A DNA stretch of 64,000 bases from the NCBI GenBank assembly GCA_947477655.1, contig CANJTS010000003.1, positions 252,881 to 316,880 of the forward strand, given 5' to 3'. A program made the position numbers and the translations under genes. The notes under the pieces are model-generated. The model had not been told where the DNA came from. It did no database searches and saw only the letters and a program-made list of their open reading frames with translations. The DNA comes from CAILUG01 sp903844415. Its GTDB lineage: Bacteria; Pseudomonadota; Gammaproteobacteria; Pseudomonadales; Pseudohongiellaceae. Positions 28,097-37,203 of this stretch are shown in pieces. How positions within the stretch are numbered: the first letter of the stretch is position 1; the number at the start of each line of letters is the position of its first letter.

Positions 28097-28196
28097 AAAA
28101 TGATGCCATCACTACATTAAACAAAGCCGTGTTAGCATTGGTTTAGAATCAATTATAGCTATCAAAAATAATTTACAAACTATAAGGAGCTACACC

Positions 28197-28805
28197 ATGA
28201 CCAAAACTAAAATTCTCGTTCTTTATTACAGCATGTATGGCCACATCGAAACCCTAGCAAAAGCAGTAGCTGAAGGTGCTGGCAGTATTGATGGTGTGGA
28301 AGTGTCCATTAAACGTGTGCCAGATCTTGTGCCTGAAGAAGTCGCCCGCAAGGCCGGTGCCAAAATCGAACAAGCTGCACCGTTTGCAACTGTGGACGAA
28401 TTGGCCAATTACGATGCCATTATTTTTGGTACGCCAACCCGCTTTGGTAACATGTGTGCACAGATGCGTAATTTTCTCGATCAAACGGGAGGCTTATGGA
28501 TGAATGGCAGTTTGAATGGCAAGGTGGGTAGTGTATTTACTTCAACAGCTTCCCAGCATGGCGGTCATGAAACGACCATAACATCGTTTCATACTACTCT
28601 GTTGCATCATGGCATGATCATCGTCGGTTGCCCCTACTCCTGCCAGGCACTAATGAACATGAGTGAAATCACGGGCGGCTCGCCTTATGGGGCAGGGACT
28701 TTGACTGGTGGTGACGGTAGCCGTCAGCCATCGGAAAATGAACTCACGATTGCACGCTTTCAAGGCAGTCATGTTGCCAATGTGGCAAAAAAACAAGCAG
28801 TGTGA
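28197..28805 (+). CDS. wrbA: NAD(P)H:quinone oxidoreductase WrbA
   Basis: 202-residue flavodoxin-like protein. FMN phosphate loop YYSMYGHIETLAKAVAEGA, second FMN segment TPTRFGNMCAQMRNFLDQTGGLW, and STASQHGGHETTITSFHTTLLHHGM match WrbA throughout. WrbA reduces quinones by two electrons, avoiding semiquinone radicals, and is often part of the stationary-phase (RpoS) response. AAGGAG lies seven bases upstream of the ATG. A strong intrinsic terminator follows 15 bases after the stop. Confidence 0.95.
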   Translation: MTKTKILVLYYSMYGHIETLAKAVAEGAGSIDGVEVSIKRVPDLVPEEVARKAGAKIEQAAPFATVDELANYDAIIFGTPTRFGNMCAQMRNFLDQTGGLWMNGSLNGKVGSVFTSTASQHGGHETTITSFHTTLLHHGMIIVGCPYSCQALMNMSEITGGSPYGAGTLTGGDGSRQPSENELTIARFQGSHVANVAKKQAV

Positions 28806-28820
28806 ACACTGATCTAACTC

Positions 28821-28856
28821 GCGTCTTGCTTTGGTTAAGGCAAGACGCACATTTTT
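28821..28856 (+). terminator. Intrinsic terminator after wrbA
   Basis: Nine-base-pair stem GCGTCTTGC with GCAAGACGC, ten-base loop, then ATTTTT. It lies between wrbA and the convergent DAHP synthase gene; the T-run is only on the wrbA side. Confidence 0.88.
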
Positions 28857-28865
28857 GAAAAGCAA

Positions 28866-29933
28866 CTAACGTTGCCACAGCACATTTTGCAATTTCAGAT
28901 GCGCAGCACGAATTGCAATTTCAGTAGTTTCCCAACCAATACAGCCATCTGTAACTGACACTCCGTATTTTAACTGCGACAAATCCTGCGGAATATCTTG
29001 CCGTCCAAAATGAATATTACTTTCCAGCATCACACCGATGATGGACTTGTTGCCGGACACTATTTGATCGACAACATTGGCCAACACTGCAGGTTGAAGG
29101 GCAGGGTCCTTGCTGGAATTGGCATGGCTGCAATCGATCATGATATTTGTGGCAACGCCGGCCTTAATACATTGTTTTTCACAGGCGGCTACGCTGGTGG
29201 CATCGTAGTTGGTTATGCCATTGCCGCCACGCAACACGATGTGGGCATGGGGATTGCCCGTGGTATGGATAATGGCAACTTTGCCTTCTGGGTCGATGCC
29301 AAGAAATCGATGACCACTGGCCACTGCCTTGAGAGCATTAATGGCAACGTCGAGACCACCATCTGTGCCGTTTTTGAAACCAACAGGGGAACTTAATCCG
29401 CTCGACATTTCACGGTGTGTTTGTGATTCGGTAGTACGCGCGCCGATGGCAGACCAGGTGATAATGTCGTGTAAGTATTGTGGCGAGATAGGGTCGAGGG
29501 CTTCGGTAGATGTTGGCAGGCCCATGGCACTTAGCTTGAGCAATAACCTACGCCCTGTGTGTAATCCTTTTTCGATCTTAAAACTGTCATTCATTTCAGG
29601 GTCGTTGATCAGGCCTTTCCAGCCAATTGATGTACGCGGTTTTTCGAAATAAACCCGCATGACCAAAACCATGGTGTCTTGAACTTCATCAGCAAGTAAT
29701 TTTAATTTCGTTGCGTATTCTAGGGCAGCATCTACATCGTGAATCGAGCAAGGACCTACAACCACAAACAGACGGTGATCTTTGCGATCAATGATATTGC
29801 GAATGATTTCGCGATTGTTACGTACGTTATCCTGTGTAACACCAAACAAAGGTAACCGTTGCTTAAGTGCTTCAGGCGTAATGAGCGGCTGATAGGCTGC
29901 TATATTTAAGTTTTCGGTGCTGTAATCTGACAT
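28866..29933 (-). CDS. aroG: 3-deoxy-7-phosphoheptulonate (DAHP) synthase, class I
   Basis: 355 residues, first enzyme of the shikimate pathway (phosphoenolpyruvate + erythrose 4-phosphate). Class I alpha hallmarks are VVGPCSIHD, RVYFEKPRTSIGWKGLINDP, TTESQTHREMSSGLSSPVGFKNGTDG and the metal-binding IDCSHANSSKDP. Length matches AroF/AroG/AroH-type enzymes; I cannot tell which aromatic amino acid inhibits it, so the symbol is provisional. Monocistronic and convergent with wrbA. Confidence 0.92.
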   Translation of the reverse strand: MSDYSTENLNIAAYQPLITPEALKQRLPLFGVTQDNVRNNREIIRNIIDRKDHRLFVVVGPCSIHDVDAALEYATKLKLLADEVQDTMVLVMRVYFEKPRTSIGWKGLINDPEMNDSFKIEKGLHTGRRLLLKLSAMGLPTSTEALDPISPQYLHDIITWSAIGARTTESQTHREMSSGLSSPVGFKNGTDGGLDVAINALKAVASGHRFLGIDPEGKVAIIHTTGNPHAHIVLRGGNGITNYDATSVAACEKQCIKAGVATNIMIDCSHANSSKDPALQPAVLANVVDQIVSGNKSIIGVMLESNIHFGRQDIPQDLSQLKYGVSVTDGCIGWETTEIAIRAAHLKLQNVLWQR

Positions 29934-30184
29934 GTACTTTGCTCAGTGTGGATAAAAATAAGCAGATTATAGGTGGCAAGCAAGCGAGTCATTTACTTGC
30001 AATCACTAAGGTGCTTTTTTGATTCAACTTATTACTGTTAACCAAAAGCTGACTCTAAAAATATAGGCTTTTCTTAGTAAAGATAACTGTAGACCTGAAT
30101 TCAAACTGGTTTTTCTGGAAACAGGTCTATCACACTCCTGTATAAATTAAGTTAATCAGAAGGTTAATGACAACCCGAATAAGG

Positions 30185-31081
30185 TCAAACCACCATGATT
30201 TCAAATGCAGTTGCCAGACTCAGCAAAGGATTACGACCGGGGGCGGGACGCCACTCGTGGGCTACAAAGCCTTCATAACCCATATCTGCAATAGAACGAG
30301 CAATAAAACGATGGTTTAGCTCCTGGCTATCGTCAATTTCGTTGCGACTGGGCACACCAGCAACATGGATGTGACACACCTTGTCGAGATTGTCGCGTAG
30401 TGTGCGGACCACATCACCGTGCATGATCTGCACGTGATAGATGTCATAAACAATTTTGATGTTGGGTGAGCCAACCGCCGTGCAAATATCAAAACCCCAA
30501 AACACATTGTTGAACATCTGATCGGTGCGATTGTCGGCAACCACTTTAGAATTGGTGATTTCCATACAAATGTTGACACCCTTTTCTTGGGCATAAGGTG
30601 CCACACGTTTAAAAATCTCAATGATATTGGCAGCACCTTCTTCACTAGACATACCACGCCGTTCACCGGGTAAGGCAATCAGGTTTTTACAGCCGCCTCG
30701 TACACACATATCTATACCAGCTCGGGTAGCTGCTTCGATAGCATCGTGGTTCTCTTTGCGAATCAATCCATTTTCAAACGAAGTACCAGTGCCAGTCATC
30801 ATGGCGGGTTTGAGGCCATAATCTTCGAGCATGGCAAAATCATTTTCGGAAGGCAAATCCATTCCAGCGAAACCGAGCGTGGACAATATTTCACAGCGTT
30901 CTTCCATGGTCAATTGCAAGGTTCCCCAAACCGACGACATAACGCTTTGCTGGAGACGGCCTTGCCTGATGCCGCGTGGTCCAGTGATAGGTGTATTTTC
31001 TGCAGCTTTAACATAAGGTGCAAAAAAAGCAGTTGTGGCAGCAGCGGCAAGTAAATTACGACGCGAAATTTCGTTGAACAT
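30185..31081 (-). CDS. Tat-exported TIM-barrel protein, hydroxypyruvate isomerase/xylose isomerase-like
   Basis: 298 residues from the ATG at 31081 (GGTG six bases upstream); a further in-frame ATG at 31093 has no ribosome site. A twin-arginine signal is visible: ISRRNLLAAAATTAFFAPYVKA. The rest is an AP-endonuclease-2/sugar isomerase-type barrel (SVWGTLQLTMEERCEILSTLGF; VCMEITNSKV; KIVYDIYHVQIMHGDV; HIHVAGVPSRNEID; GFVAHEWRPA), with Glu, Asp/His and Glu residues in metal-site positions. Annotated relatives are hydroxypyruvate isomerases, but the exported location argues for a different sugar substrate. Divergent from the DUF5916 gene. Confidence 0.82.
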   Translation of the reverse strand: MFNEISRRNLLAAAATTAFFAPYVKAAENTPITGPRGIRQGRLQQSVMSSVWGTLQLTMEERCEILSTLGFAGMDLPSENDFAMLEDYGLKPAMMTGTGTSFENGLIRKENHDAIEAATRAGIDMCVRGGCKNLIALPGERRGMSSEEGAANIIEIFKRVAPYAQEKGVNICMEITNSKVVADNRTDQMFNNVFWGFDICTAVGSPNIKIVYDIYHVQIMHGDVVRTLRDNLDKVCHIHVAGVPSRNEIDDSQELNHRFIARSIADMGYEGFVAHEWRPAPGRNPLLSLATAFEIMVV

Positions 31082-31222
31082 TAATATCACCATTAGGGTT
31101 GTTATAATCGGGGACGCGATGAAGAATAAACATCCGGCCGCCTATTGTCCACGAACTTTGCTCGGGTTATTGTGATCAACACTATCATTTAAAAACATTA
31201 TCAGCCCGCTTCTGGAATTAAA

Positions 31223-33496
31223 ATGTCGGTATTTTCTGTCGCTCGTAGCTCTGTATTAGTCTTTCTCATTCTTCATTTTTTTAATGTAGTTCCCGCCTTT
31301 GCTCAAGCACAAATCATCACAACCGATGCTGGCAGCGATAGCAAAAATATCAGGTTGCCTGGCCTTACCGGCAACATACAGATTGACGGCAAGCTGGATG
31401 ATACTAACTGGTCCCAAGCTGTATTGATCGAAGATCTACATCAGGTATTTCCACGGGAATTTGTTACACCCACGCAGCGTACTGAAGTACGTGTGTTTTA
31501 TACTCCAGATGCTATTTATATTGGTGCCCGGATGTGGGAGAGTGATCCGACACTGATCAGCGACCGTGTGCTACGCCAGGGTCAAGCACTAGGCAGTGAT
31601 GACATTTTTGCAGTAATTCTAGACCCTTACCTTGATCGTCGTAATGGCTACCGTTTCGAAGTAAATGCGAACAGTGTGCGTTGGGATGGTCTATTCCAGA
31701 ACATCAGTGATGTTGAAGCTAATTGGGAGGGTATCTGGGAAGCAAAGTCAGCACGTGATAATCAGGGCTGGACTACCGAGATCCGTATTCCCTTCCAGAC
31801 ACTGTCCTTCAATCCTGGATCAACCTCGTGGGGTATTAACTTCAATCGCATACGTCGTCGTAGCGGTGAAAGTATTGCGTGGATGTCACGCAACCGTGAA
31901 ATAAATCCCAGTGTGTCAGGTACAGCAACCGGACTTGAAGACTTACACCAGGGGATGGGTCTCGATGTGGTGCCATCGATGACGCTAGCTCGACGCCGCA
32001 AATTTGGCTCGCTTGGTAGTACTGGGGATAATTACGACCCACAGTTGGATGTGTTCTATAAAGTGACACCCCAACTCAATGCATCACTTACCCTTAATAC
32101 TGATTTTTCAGCGACTGAAGTAGACGATAGGCAAGTAAACCTGACCAGATTCAACCTTTTTTTTCCTGAAAAACGTGATTTTTTTCTGCGTGATGTCGAT
32201 ATCTTCGAATTCGGGCAGATAGGTTTTGGTGGTTTCAACGCTGTGTCTGGTACCGGCTCTGCCGCAGCATCTAATCCCGCTAAGCAAAATGCGCGACCTT
32301 TTTTCTCGCGCAAAATCGGTTTAAGTGCGACTGGCTCGCCAGTAGATATTGTTGGCGGTATTAAACTCAGCGGGCGCGTCGGTGACTGGAATGTAGGGAC
32401 TCTGGTGATCCAGCAGGACGAAACTGTTAGCGTTGAGTCGCAGAACATTTTTGTAGGCAGAACTGTGCTTAATGTAGGCGATCACACCCAAATCGGCGCC
32501 ATCATTACTGACGGCAATCCGCAGGGTAATCTCGATAACACACTTATCGGCACTGACTTTCGTTATCGCAATACTGGTTTTCACGGCAACACTATCGAAT
32601 CGATGGGCTTTTACGAAGAAACCTCTACAGAAGGCAAACAGCAACACGATAATGCTGCCTATGGCCTTGGTTTTGTGTTGCCTAATAGTCAGGGCTGGCA
32701 GGCTCTATACAACTATAAAAGAGTGGAAAAATATTTCATGCCCGCGGTGGGTTATGTAAACGTTACTGACATTGAGGATCACCACCTAAATTTTGGTTAC
32801 CGCCATTTTCTGCAACCTGACAAATTGTTCCGTTCAGTGTTGTTGGCCTTTGAAGCCTATCGTGCTGAGAATCTGGCTAACGGTAGTCTCAACAATGAAA
32901 ATATTGGTATACGTCTCTCGTCGTTTACCAACACCAACGGTTCGGCTTTCGGGCGCTACATTAACTACAAGGAAGTCTTACAGGCACCTTTCACTATCTA
33001 CCGAGCCTCCGACGGTTCACGCATTGTCACAATTCCAGTTGGTGAATATAGCTGGGACGAATATTTTCTGGGCTTACAGTGGGGTACTCAGCGTAAGCTC
33101 GCCGGGGGGCTGAATCTGCAGGGTGGTGATTATTATACGGGTACCCATTTTTCTAAGCGTGGTAACGTTGTTTGGCGACCTAACCGGAATTTCGTAGTGG
33201 ATTTATCCTTCACTGAAGATAACATCCAATTACCTTACGGCGATTTTATGTTGCAGTTGTTTGGTCTGAATGCCCAATATGCTTTTTCCTCAACACTATC
33301 GTGGAGCAACCTAATCCAATACGACAATATTTCAGAAAATATTGGCATCAACAGCCGACTTCACTGGATTCCAAAGGCCGGACAGCAGACCTTCCTGGTG
33401 CTGAACTGGGGATTGATGGATCCTGATAAAGATAATATTTTTGTTTCGACGATTGCGGATCTGTCGCTCAAGTTCAATTATACGTTTAGATTTTAG
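31223..33496 (+). CDS. CBM9-like / DUF5916 outer-membrane protein
   Basis: 757 residues. Signal peptide (hydrophobic VLVFLILHFFNVVPAFAQAQ), then a CBM9-like beta-sandwich (about residues 45-235: GNIQIDGKLDDTNWSQAV, VRVFYTPDAIYIGARMWE, WTTEIRIPFQTLSF) and a DUF5916 C-terminal domain (about 240-757) built of amphipathic strands, ending in the aromatic FNYTFRF typical of outer-membrane beta-barrels. DUF5916 proteins are of unknown function; the CBM9-like part suggests carbohydrate binding. The shared divergent promoter region with the Tat-exported isomerase-like protein hints at a joint role, which is inference. Confidence 0.82.
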   Translation: MSVFSVARSSVLVFLILHFFNVVPAFAQAQIITTDAGSDSKNIRLPGLTGNIQIDGKLDDTNWSQAVLIEDLHQVFPREFVTPTQRTEVRVFYTPDAIYIGARMWESDPTLISDRVLRQGQALGSDDIFAVILDPYLDRRNGYRFEVNANSVRWDGLFQNISDVEANWEGIWEAKSARDNQGWTTEIRIPFQTLSFNPGSTSWGINFNRIRRRSGESIAWMSRNREINPSVSGTATGLEDLHQGMGLDVVPSMTLARRRKFGSLGSTGDNYDPQLDVFYKVTPQLNASLTLNTDFSATEVDDRQVNLTRFNLFFPEKRDFFLRDVDIFEFGQIGFGGFNAVSGTGSAAASNPAKQNARPFFSRKIGLSATGSPVDIVGGIKLSGRVGDWNVGTLVIQQDETVSVESQNIFVGRTVLNVGDHTQIGAIITDGNPQGNLDNTLIGTDFRYRNTGFHGNTIESMGFYEETSTEGKQQHDNAAYGLGFVLPNSQGWQALYNYKRVEKYFMPAVGYVNVTDIEDHHLNFGYRHFLQPDKLFRSVLLAFEAYRAENLANGSLNNENIGIRLSSFTNTNGSAFGRYINYKEVLQAPFTIYRASDGSRIVTIPVGEYSWDEYFLGLQWGTQRKLAGGLNLQGGDYYTGTHFSKRGNVVWRPNRNFVVDLSFTEDNIQLPYGDFMLQLFGLNAQYAFSSTLSWSNLIQYDNISENIGINSRLHWIPKAGQQTFLVLNWGLMDPDKDNIFVSTIADLSLKFNYTFRF

Positions 33497-33783
33497 AAGC
33501 CTTAAGCAGCTAGCGATAATTTCATTTTTTAAATAAGTTAATTATGAAATTTACATATTCAAATATTTTCTAGATAAGCTGGGCCTAAAAACTAAAGTTT
33601 AGGTAGTTAACTGAGCATCAATCACAAGAGAAAATATTAAATATTAGCGGGTGCCGAATTAACGCGTTATGACTAGTAGTCTACGTAATAACTTCGAAAA
33701 CAAACAACCGCCTTTTGACTGTTTAAAAATCTACCAGAAATTTGACTTTTTCTGTGTGGTCCTAGATATTTTTGCGCGGGTTT

Positions 33784-36700
33784 TCATCCCAATACATGTA
33801 ATTCCGGTATGGCAGTAAAAAAAAGCGCAAATCGCACCGGTTGTCCATTTTCTGACAATAAACGTCCGTAGTTTTCTAATTGTGGGCGATATAAAGCCGT
33901 TTGTACTTCAAAGAAGTCGGCAAGAGTTTGCCCCGGTGCTGGACTTACGGATTTGTAATCGATTATCCAGCGTTGCCCATCTGAGTCAACAAACGTGCGA
34001 TCTACTGCAAAATCACGGCGCTTACCACTGCTGTAATCACAAATAGCTAATTCACATTTATCGTCGTGGTGGCGGGTGTTGAACAGCCAATTCCCTTGTG
34101 TGGTTTTAGTGCATTTACGCAGATGGTCAAAAACAGTGGCGACCGCAGACTCTAAACTAGCAGGGGTGTTGCACAAAGGTCGAAGTACACGCTCCCATAA
34201 GGGCAGTTGTGTGAATTTTTCCAGCCATTGAGGTCCTTCTTGGACTAATGTCTTGAGTCCAAGGTGGACTAACTCACCAATGCACGCTGCCCGCATGTTT
34301 TCTTGCACAAAGTCTGCTGATAACAGGGGAGTTCGTTGCAAAAATAAAGACTTCTTTAAAGGTGAGCACCAGTCGCTAGGTAAGCGCAGCACGGGTTGAT
34401 ATTGCAAAGGGGATACCTGTTCGGTTGACGGAGTATCTTGTTTGTCTTGCAATGGTTCGATGGTAACGTTTAAAGCATTTTGAGAGGCGATCAATGTCGG
34501 TAAAATTGTGCTGAGCAAGGAATGGGCAGGGCAAGTAAAGTTACCATCTTTGTGAGTCACCACATGACCAAACAGCCAAGCCTCCCGAATGGCACGAGTA
34601 ACGCCAATATAAAGCAGGCGTGTTGTTTCAAGATCTGTGCGTTGTCCTGCTTCGAATTTTAAGTACTGATACAACGCATCGCTGTTGTCACCTTTTGCTG
34701 GAAGTAAACCTAGCAGTGGCCGCGCTTGATTGTGATCGTCTAGAAATTCTTTCCAGATTAGCAGTGGATTGTCATCCGACTTGGGAGGGCGATCGAGGCC
34801 AGGCATAATCACAACATCAAATTCCAATCCTTTGGCTTTATGCAAGGTCATTAGGTGGAGATTGACATTAGGATAGGCGGCACTGCCATAGCAACGATTT
34901 AACAGTGTAGTGAAATGGTGAATGTCGAGAATATCTTCGTTTGACTGATGTGAGGCGACAAGATCAAGGAAGGTGCTGATATTGGCCATTACGCTGTTGG
35001 TAGATAAAGTTGCTGGGCCACCGAGTTCTATCCACAAGTTTTCTAACAAGGTTCGTAACGGTATTTGCTGGCGTAATTCGCGTGAATTGTGGAGTGCCGG
35101 GACACAACGTTGCAAACGGGAACAGGCATCACTGCTTAGTTTGTCTATAATTACAAAGCTCTGCAGGGTTGACCACAAGCTCACCTTATTTTGATTGGTG
35201 TGCAGCGCTAGAATTTCGATATCAACCAAACTCAACCCAACAAAAGGAGCGCGCATTAGAGCAAACCAGGCGGTGCTGTCACTCAGATTAAGTAGAGCGC
35301 GCAATAGGGTAAAGAGATCGCTCACTGCAGGGTAAGATAGTAAAGGATCGATCTCGCTAGCGTTCCAGGATAAATTTTTTGCTCGCAAAGCCGGCACGAT
35401 GTCAGCAAGATGATTACGCCCACGCACCAGAATGGCAATTGATTGTGCTGGATTTTCTTCTTTCAAACGAAAGCATAAATCAGCTACTTCGCTGGCTTCA
35501 AGTTGACGACGGGTTTCTATATCACTGCGCTCGTCCTTTTTTGCCTCCCAGAGTTTGCACCGCACACCAGCCAAAGCTTCATTTGTTGTGGAACTTGATG
35601 TACTCGGGCTATAACAAACACCCCCACGGTCTATATTGTCGAGTTGGGGAAAAGCCACACTGAACACATTATTGACCCAATCTACTACCGGACTTTCGCT
35701 GCGGAAATTTACACTCAGATGTAATGGCAACAAAAATCTGGAGCCAATGCCGAGATCACGTGCGCGTAAAAAAAGACCCACATTGGCTGCGCGGAACGCA
35801 TAACACGATTGCATGCCGTCGCCCACAATAAACAGCGTGCGCCCATCATTGGCTGTCCAGCCCGCTGTTAATTTTTCCAGCAAGTGAAACTGCATGCTAG
35901 AAGTGTCCTGGAATTCGTCTACCAAAATATGCTGAATTCGGTAATCGAGATGTAAAGCAAGATCAGTAGGCTCTACATCGCTACCAAGCGCTTGCAGGGC
36001 CGCCAGACTGGTTTGGGTGTGATCAATTTTTCCCGCAACACACATGGCAACTTCAAGTTGTGCAGCCAGCAGCGGCAGGATAGTAGTTAGTGCATTTATT
36101 ACATCCCACTGCGCCTGCGGATAAGAGGCGGTAGGTAAACGAGCTAATAACTGTAACAGTGGCAACAAGCCAGCTTCTGCAAGTTTTTCGGCGGTGTCGA
36201 CAAATAGTGCCTTCATGTCTTCTATAAGTTGTTTTTGAGTTCGATCTTTGGTGCTGCTGGCAGCAGGAAAACCGTCTTTGGAGCTTACTTTTTTGCGAAA
36301 ACCTTTGTAATCGGCAAGCATAAAAAATTCAGCCAGCTTATTCCAAAGTGTGATTGCGTCAGCTGAGGCAGCAGGTAGAACTGAATTAAAAATCGATAAA
36401 CTTTGGGGGTGGTCATGTTGCGCAGCGAGATTACTTGTTGCGAAAACGAGTAGAGACATTATGGGTGTTTGTAAGTGTAATAATTGTTGTCTGGCTGTAT
36501 GCAGTGTACTGGTGAGCATGTCTGCAAGGTTATTTTCCAACAAGAGCCGAGCCTGGGTTGGGTCAGTGCGTAATTGCGCGACTAACGGCAACCATTGTTC
36601 GCGTTTTTTTAACAAGTTTTGCAATAAATTTTCAGTGATGGGTAAATTATTGTGGAGATGGCGTAGCAACACTGCCAGTGCATCACCCGCTGGACCTGGT

Positions 36701-37203
36701 TTGTCTAGCCATGCCAAAGTGTCGTGAATAGCCTCAGTAAAAACCGGCTGCATGTCAGTGCTGATTACAGGTCGTGATCCAAAGTTGGAGCCAAGCGGTA
36801 ATTGTGCTGTGAGTGTGCTAGTGAAACTGTCGATTGTAGTGACATGGAGTCGTTTGCTGTTGCTGAGTAGTTTCCATTCGAGCATGGCATCACGCTGCAA
36901 GACAGTTTGCGCCATTTGTAATGTCAGACGTTTATGATCAGGTAGCAAAGCAATTTGTGCAGGAGTTGATATCGTTGCTTCGTGCAGATACATCAGCAGC
37001 CGATTGCGCATTTCCATGGCAGCTTTACGAGTAAAAGTAAAAGCCACAATTTCTTCAGGTTGATCACAACATGCCAATAGGCAAAGAATTCGTTGTGTCA
37101 ATAGTTCGGTTTTGCCTGATCCAGCAGGTGCCTGTACACAAAAAGATTGCTTGATATCCAGTGCGGCTTGACGAGCTGAGGTGTCGCTTTGGTGCATGTT
37201 CAT
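33784..37203 (-). CDS. addA: AddA/RecB-like helicase-nuclease
   Basis: 1139 residues from the ATG at 37203, which overlaps the stop of the partner gene (ATGA at 37200-37203). UvrD-type SF1A helicase: Walker A APAGSGKTELLTQRIL, TFTRKAAMEM (motif Ia), VDEFQDTSSMQ (motif II), GDGMQSCYAFRAANVGLFLRA (motif III), LMTLHKAKGLEFDVVIMPG (motif V) and TRLLYIGVTRA (motif VI). A RecB-type nuclease domain at the C-terminus has VDRTFVD... and WIIDYKSVSP. With its partner it should process double-strand breaks for RecA loading, replacing RecBCD. Whether it recognises a Chi-like site is unknown. Confidence 0.9.
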   Translation of the reverse strand: MNMHQSDTSARQAALDIKQSFCVQAPAGSGKTELLTQRILCLLACCDQPEEIVAFTFTRKAAMEMRNRLLMYLHEATISTPAQIALLPDHKRLTLQMAQTVLQRDAMLEWKLLSNSKRLHVTTIDSFTSTLTAQLPLGSNFGSRPVISTDMQPVFTEAIHDTLAWLDKPGPAGDALAVLLRHLHNNLPITENLLQNLLKKREQWLPLVAQLRTDPTQARLLLENNLADMLTSTLHTARQQLLHLQTPIMSLLVFATSNLAAQHDHPQSLSIFNSVLPAASADAITLWNKLAEFFMLADYKGFRKKVSSKDGFPAASSTKDRTQKQLIEDMKALFVDTAEKLAEAGLLPLLQLLARLPTASYPQAQWDVINALTTILPLLAAQLEVAMCVAGKIDHTQTSLAALQALGSDVEPTDLALHLDYRIQHILVDEFQDTSSMQFHLLEKLTAGWTANDGRTLFIVGDGMQSCYAFRAANVGLFLRARDLGIGSRFLLPLHLSVNFRSESPVVDWVNNVFSVAFPQLDNIDRGGVCYSPSTSSSTTNEALAGVRCKLWEAKKDERSDIETRRQLEASEVADLCFRLKEENPAQSIAILVRGRNHLADIVPALRAKNLSWNASEIDPLLSYPAVSDLFTLLRALLNLSDSTAWFALMRAPFVGLSLVDIEILALHTNQNKVSLWSTLQSFVIIDKLSSDACSRLQRCVPALHNSRELRQQIPLRTLLENLWIELGGPATLSTNSVMANISTFLDLVASHQSNEDILDIHHFTTLLNRCYGSAAYPNVNLHLMTLHKAKGLEFDVVIMPGLDRPPKSDDNPLLIWKEFLDDHNQARPLLGLLPAKGDNSDALYQYLKFEAGQRTDLETTRLLYIGVTRAIREAWLFGHVVTHKDGNFTCPAHSLLSTILPTLIASQNALNVTIEPLQDKQDTPSTEQVSPLQYQPVLRLPSDWCSPLKKSLFLQRTPLLSADFVQENMRAACIGELVHLGLKTLVQEGPQWLEKFTQLPLWERVLRPLCNTPASLESAVATVFDHLRKCTKTTQGNWLFNTRHHDDKCELAICDYSSGKRRDFAVDRTFVDSDGQRWIIDYKSVSPAPGQTLADFFEVQTALYRPQLENYGRLLSENGQPVRFALFFTAIPELHVLG

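Noticed and set aside
31103..31108. TATAAT upstream of the DUF5916 gene as a -10 element
   Set aside because: Perfect hexamer, but the nearest -35-like TTGAAC is 23 bases away and inside the divergent gene; not enough to call a promoter.
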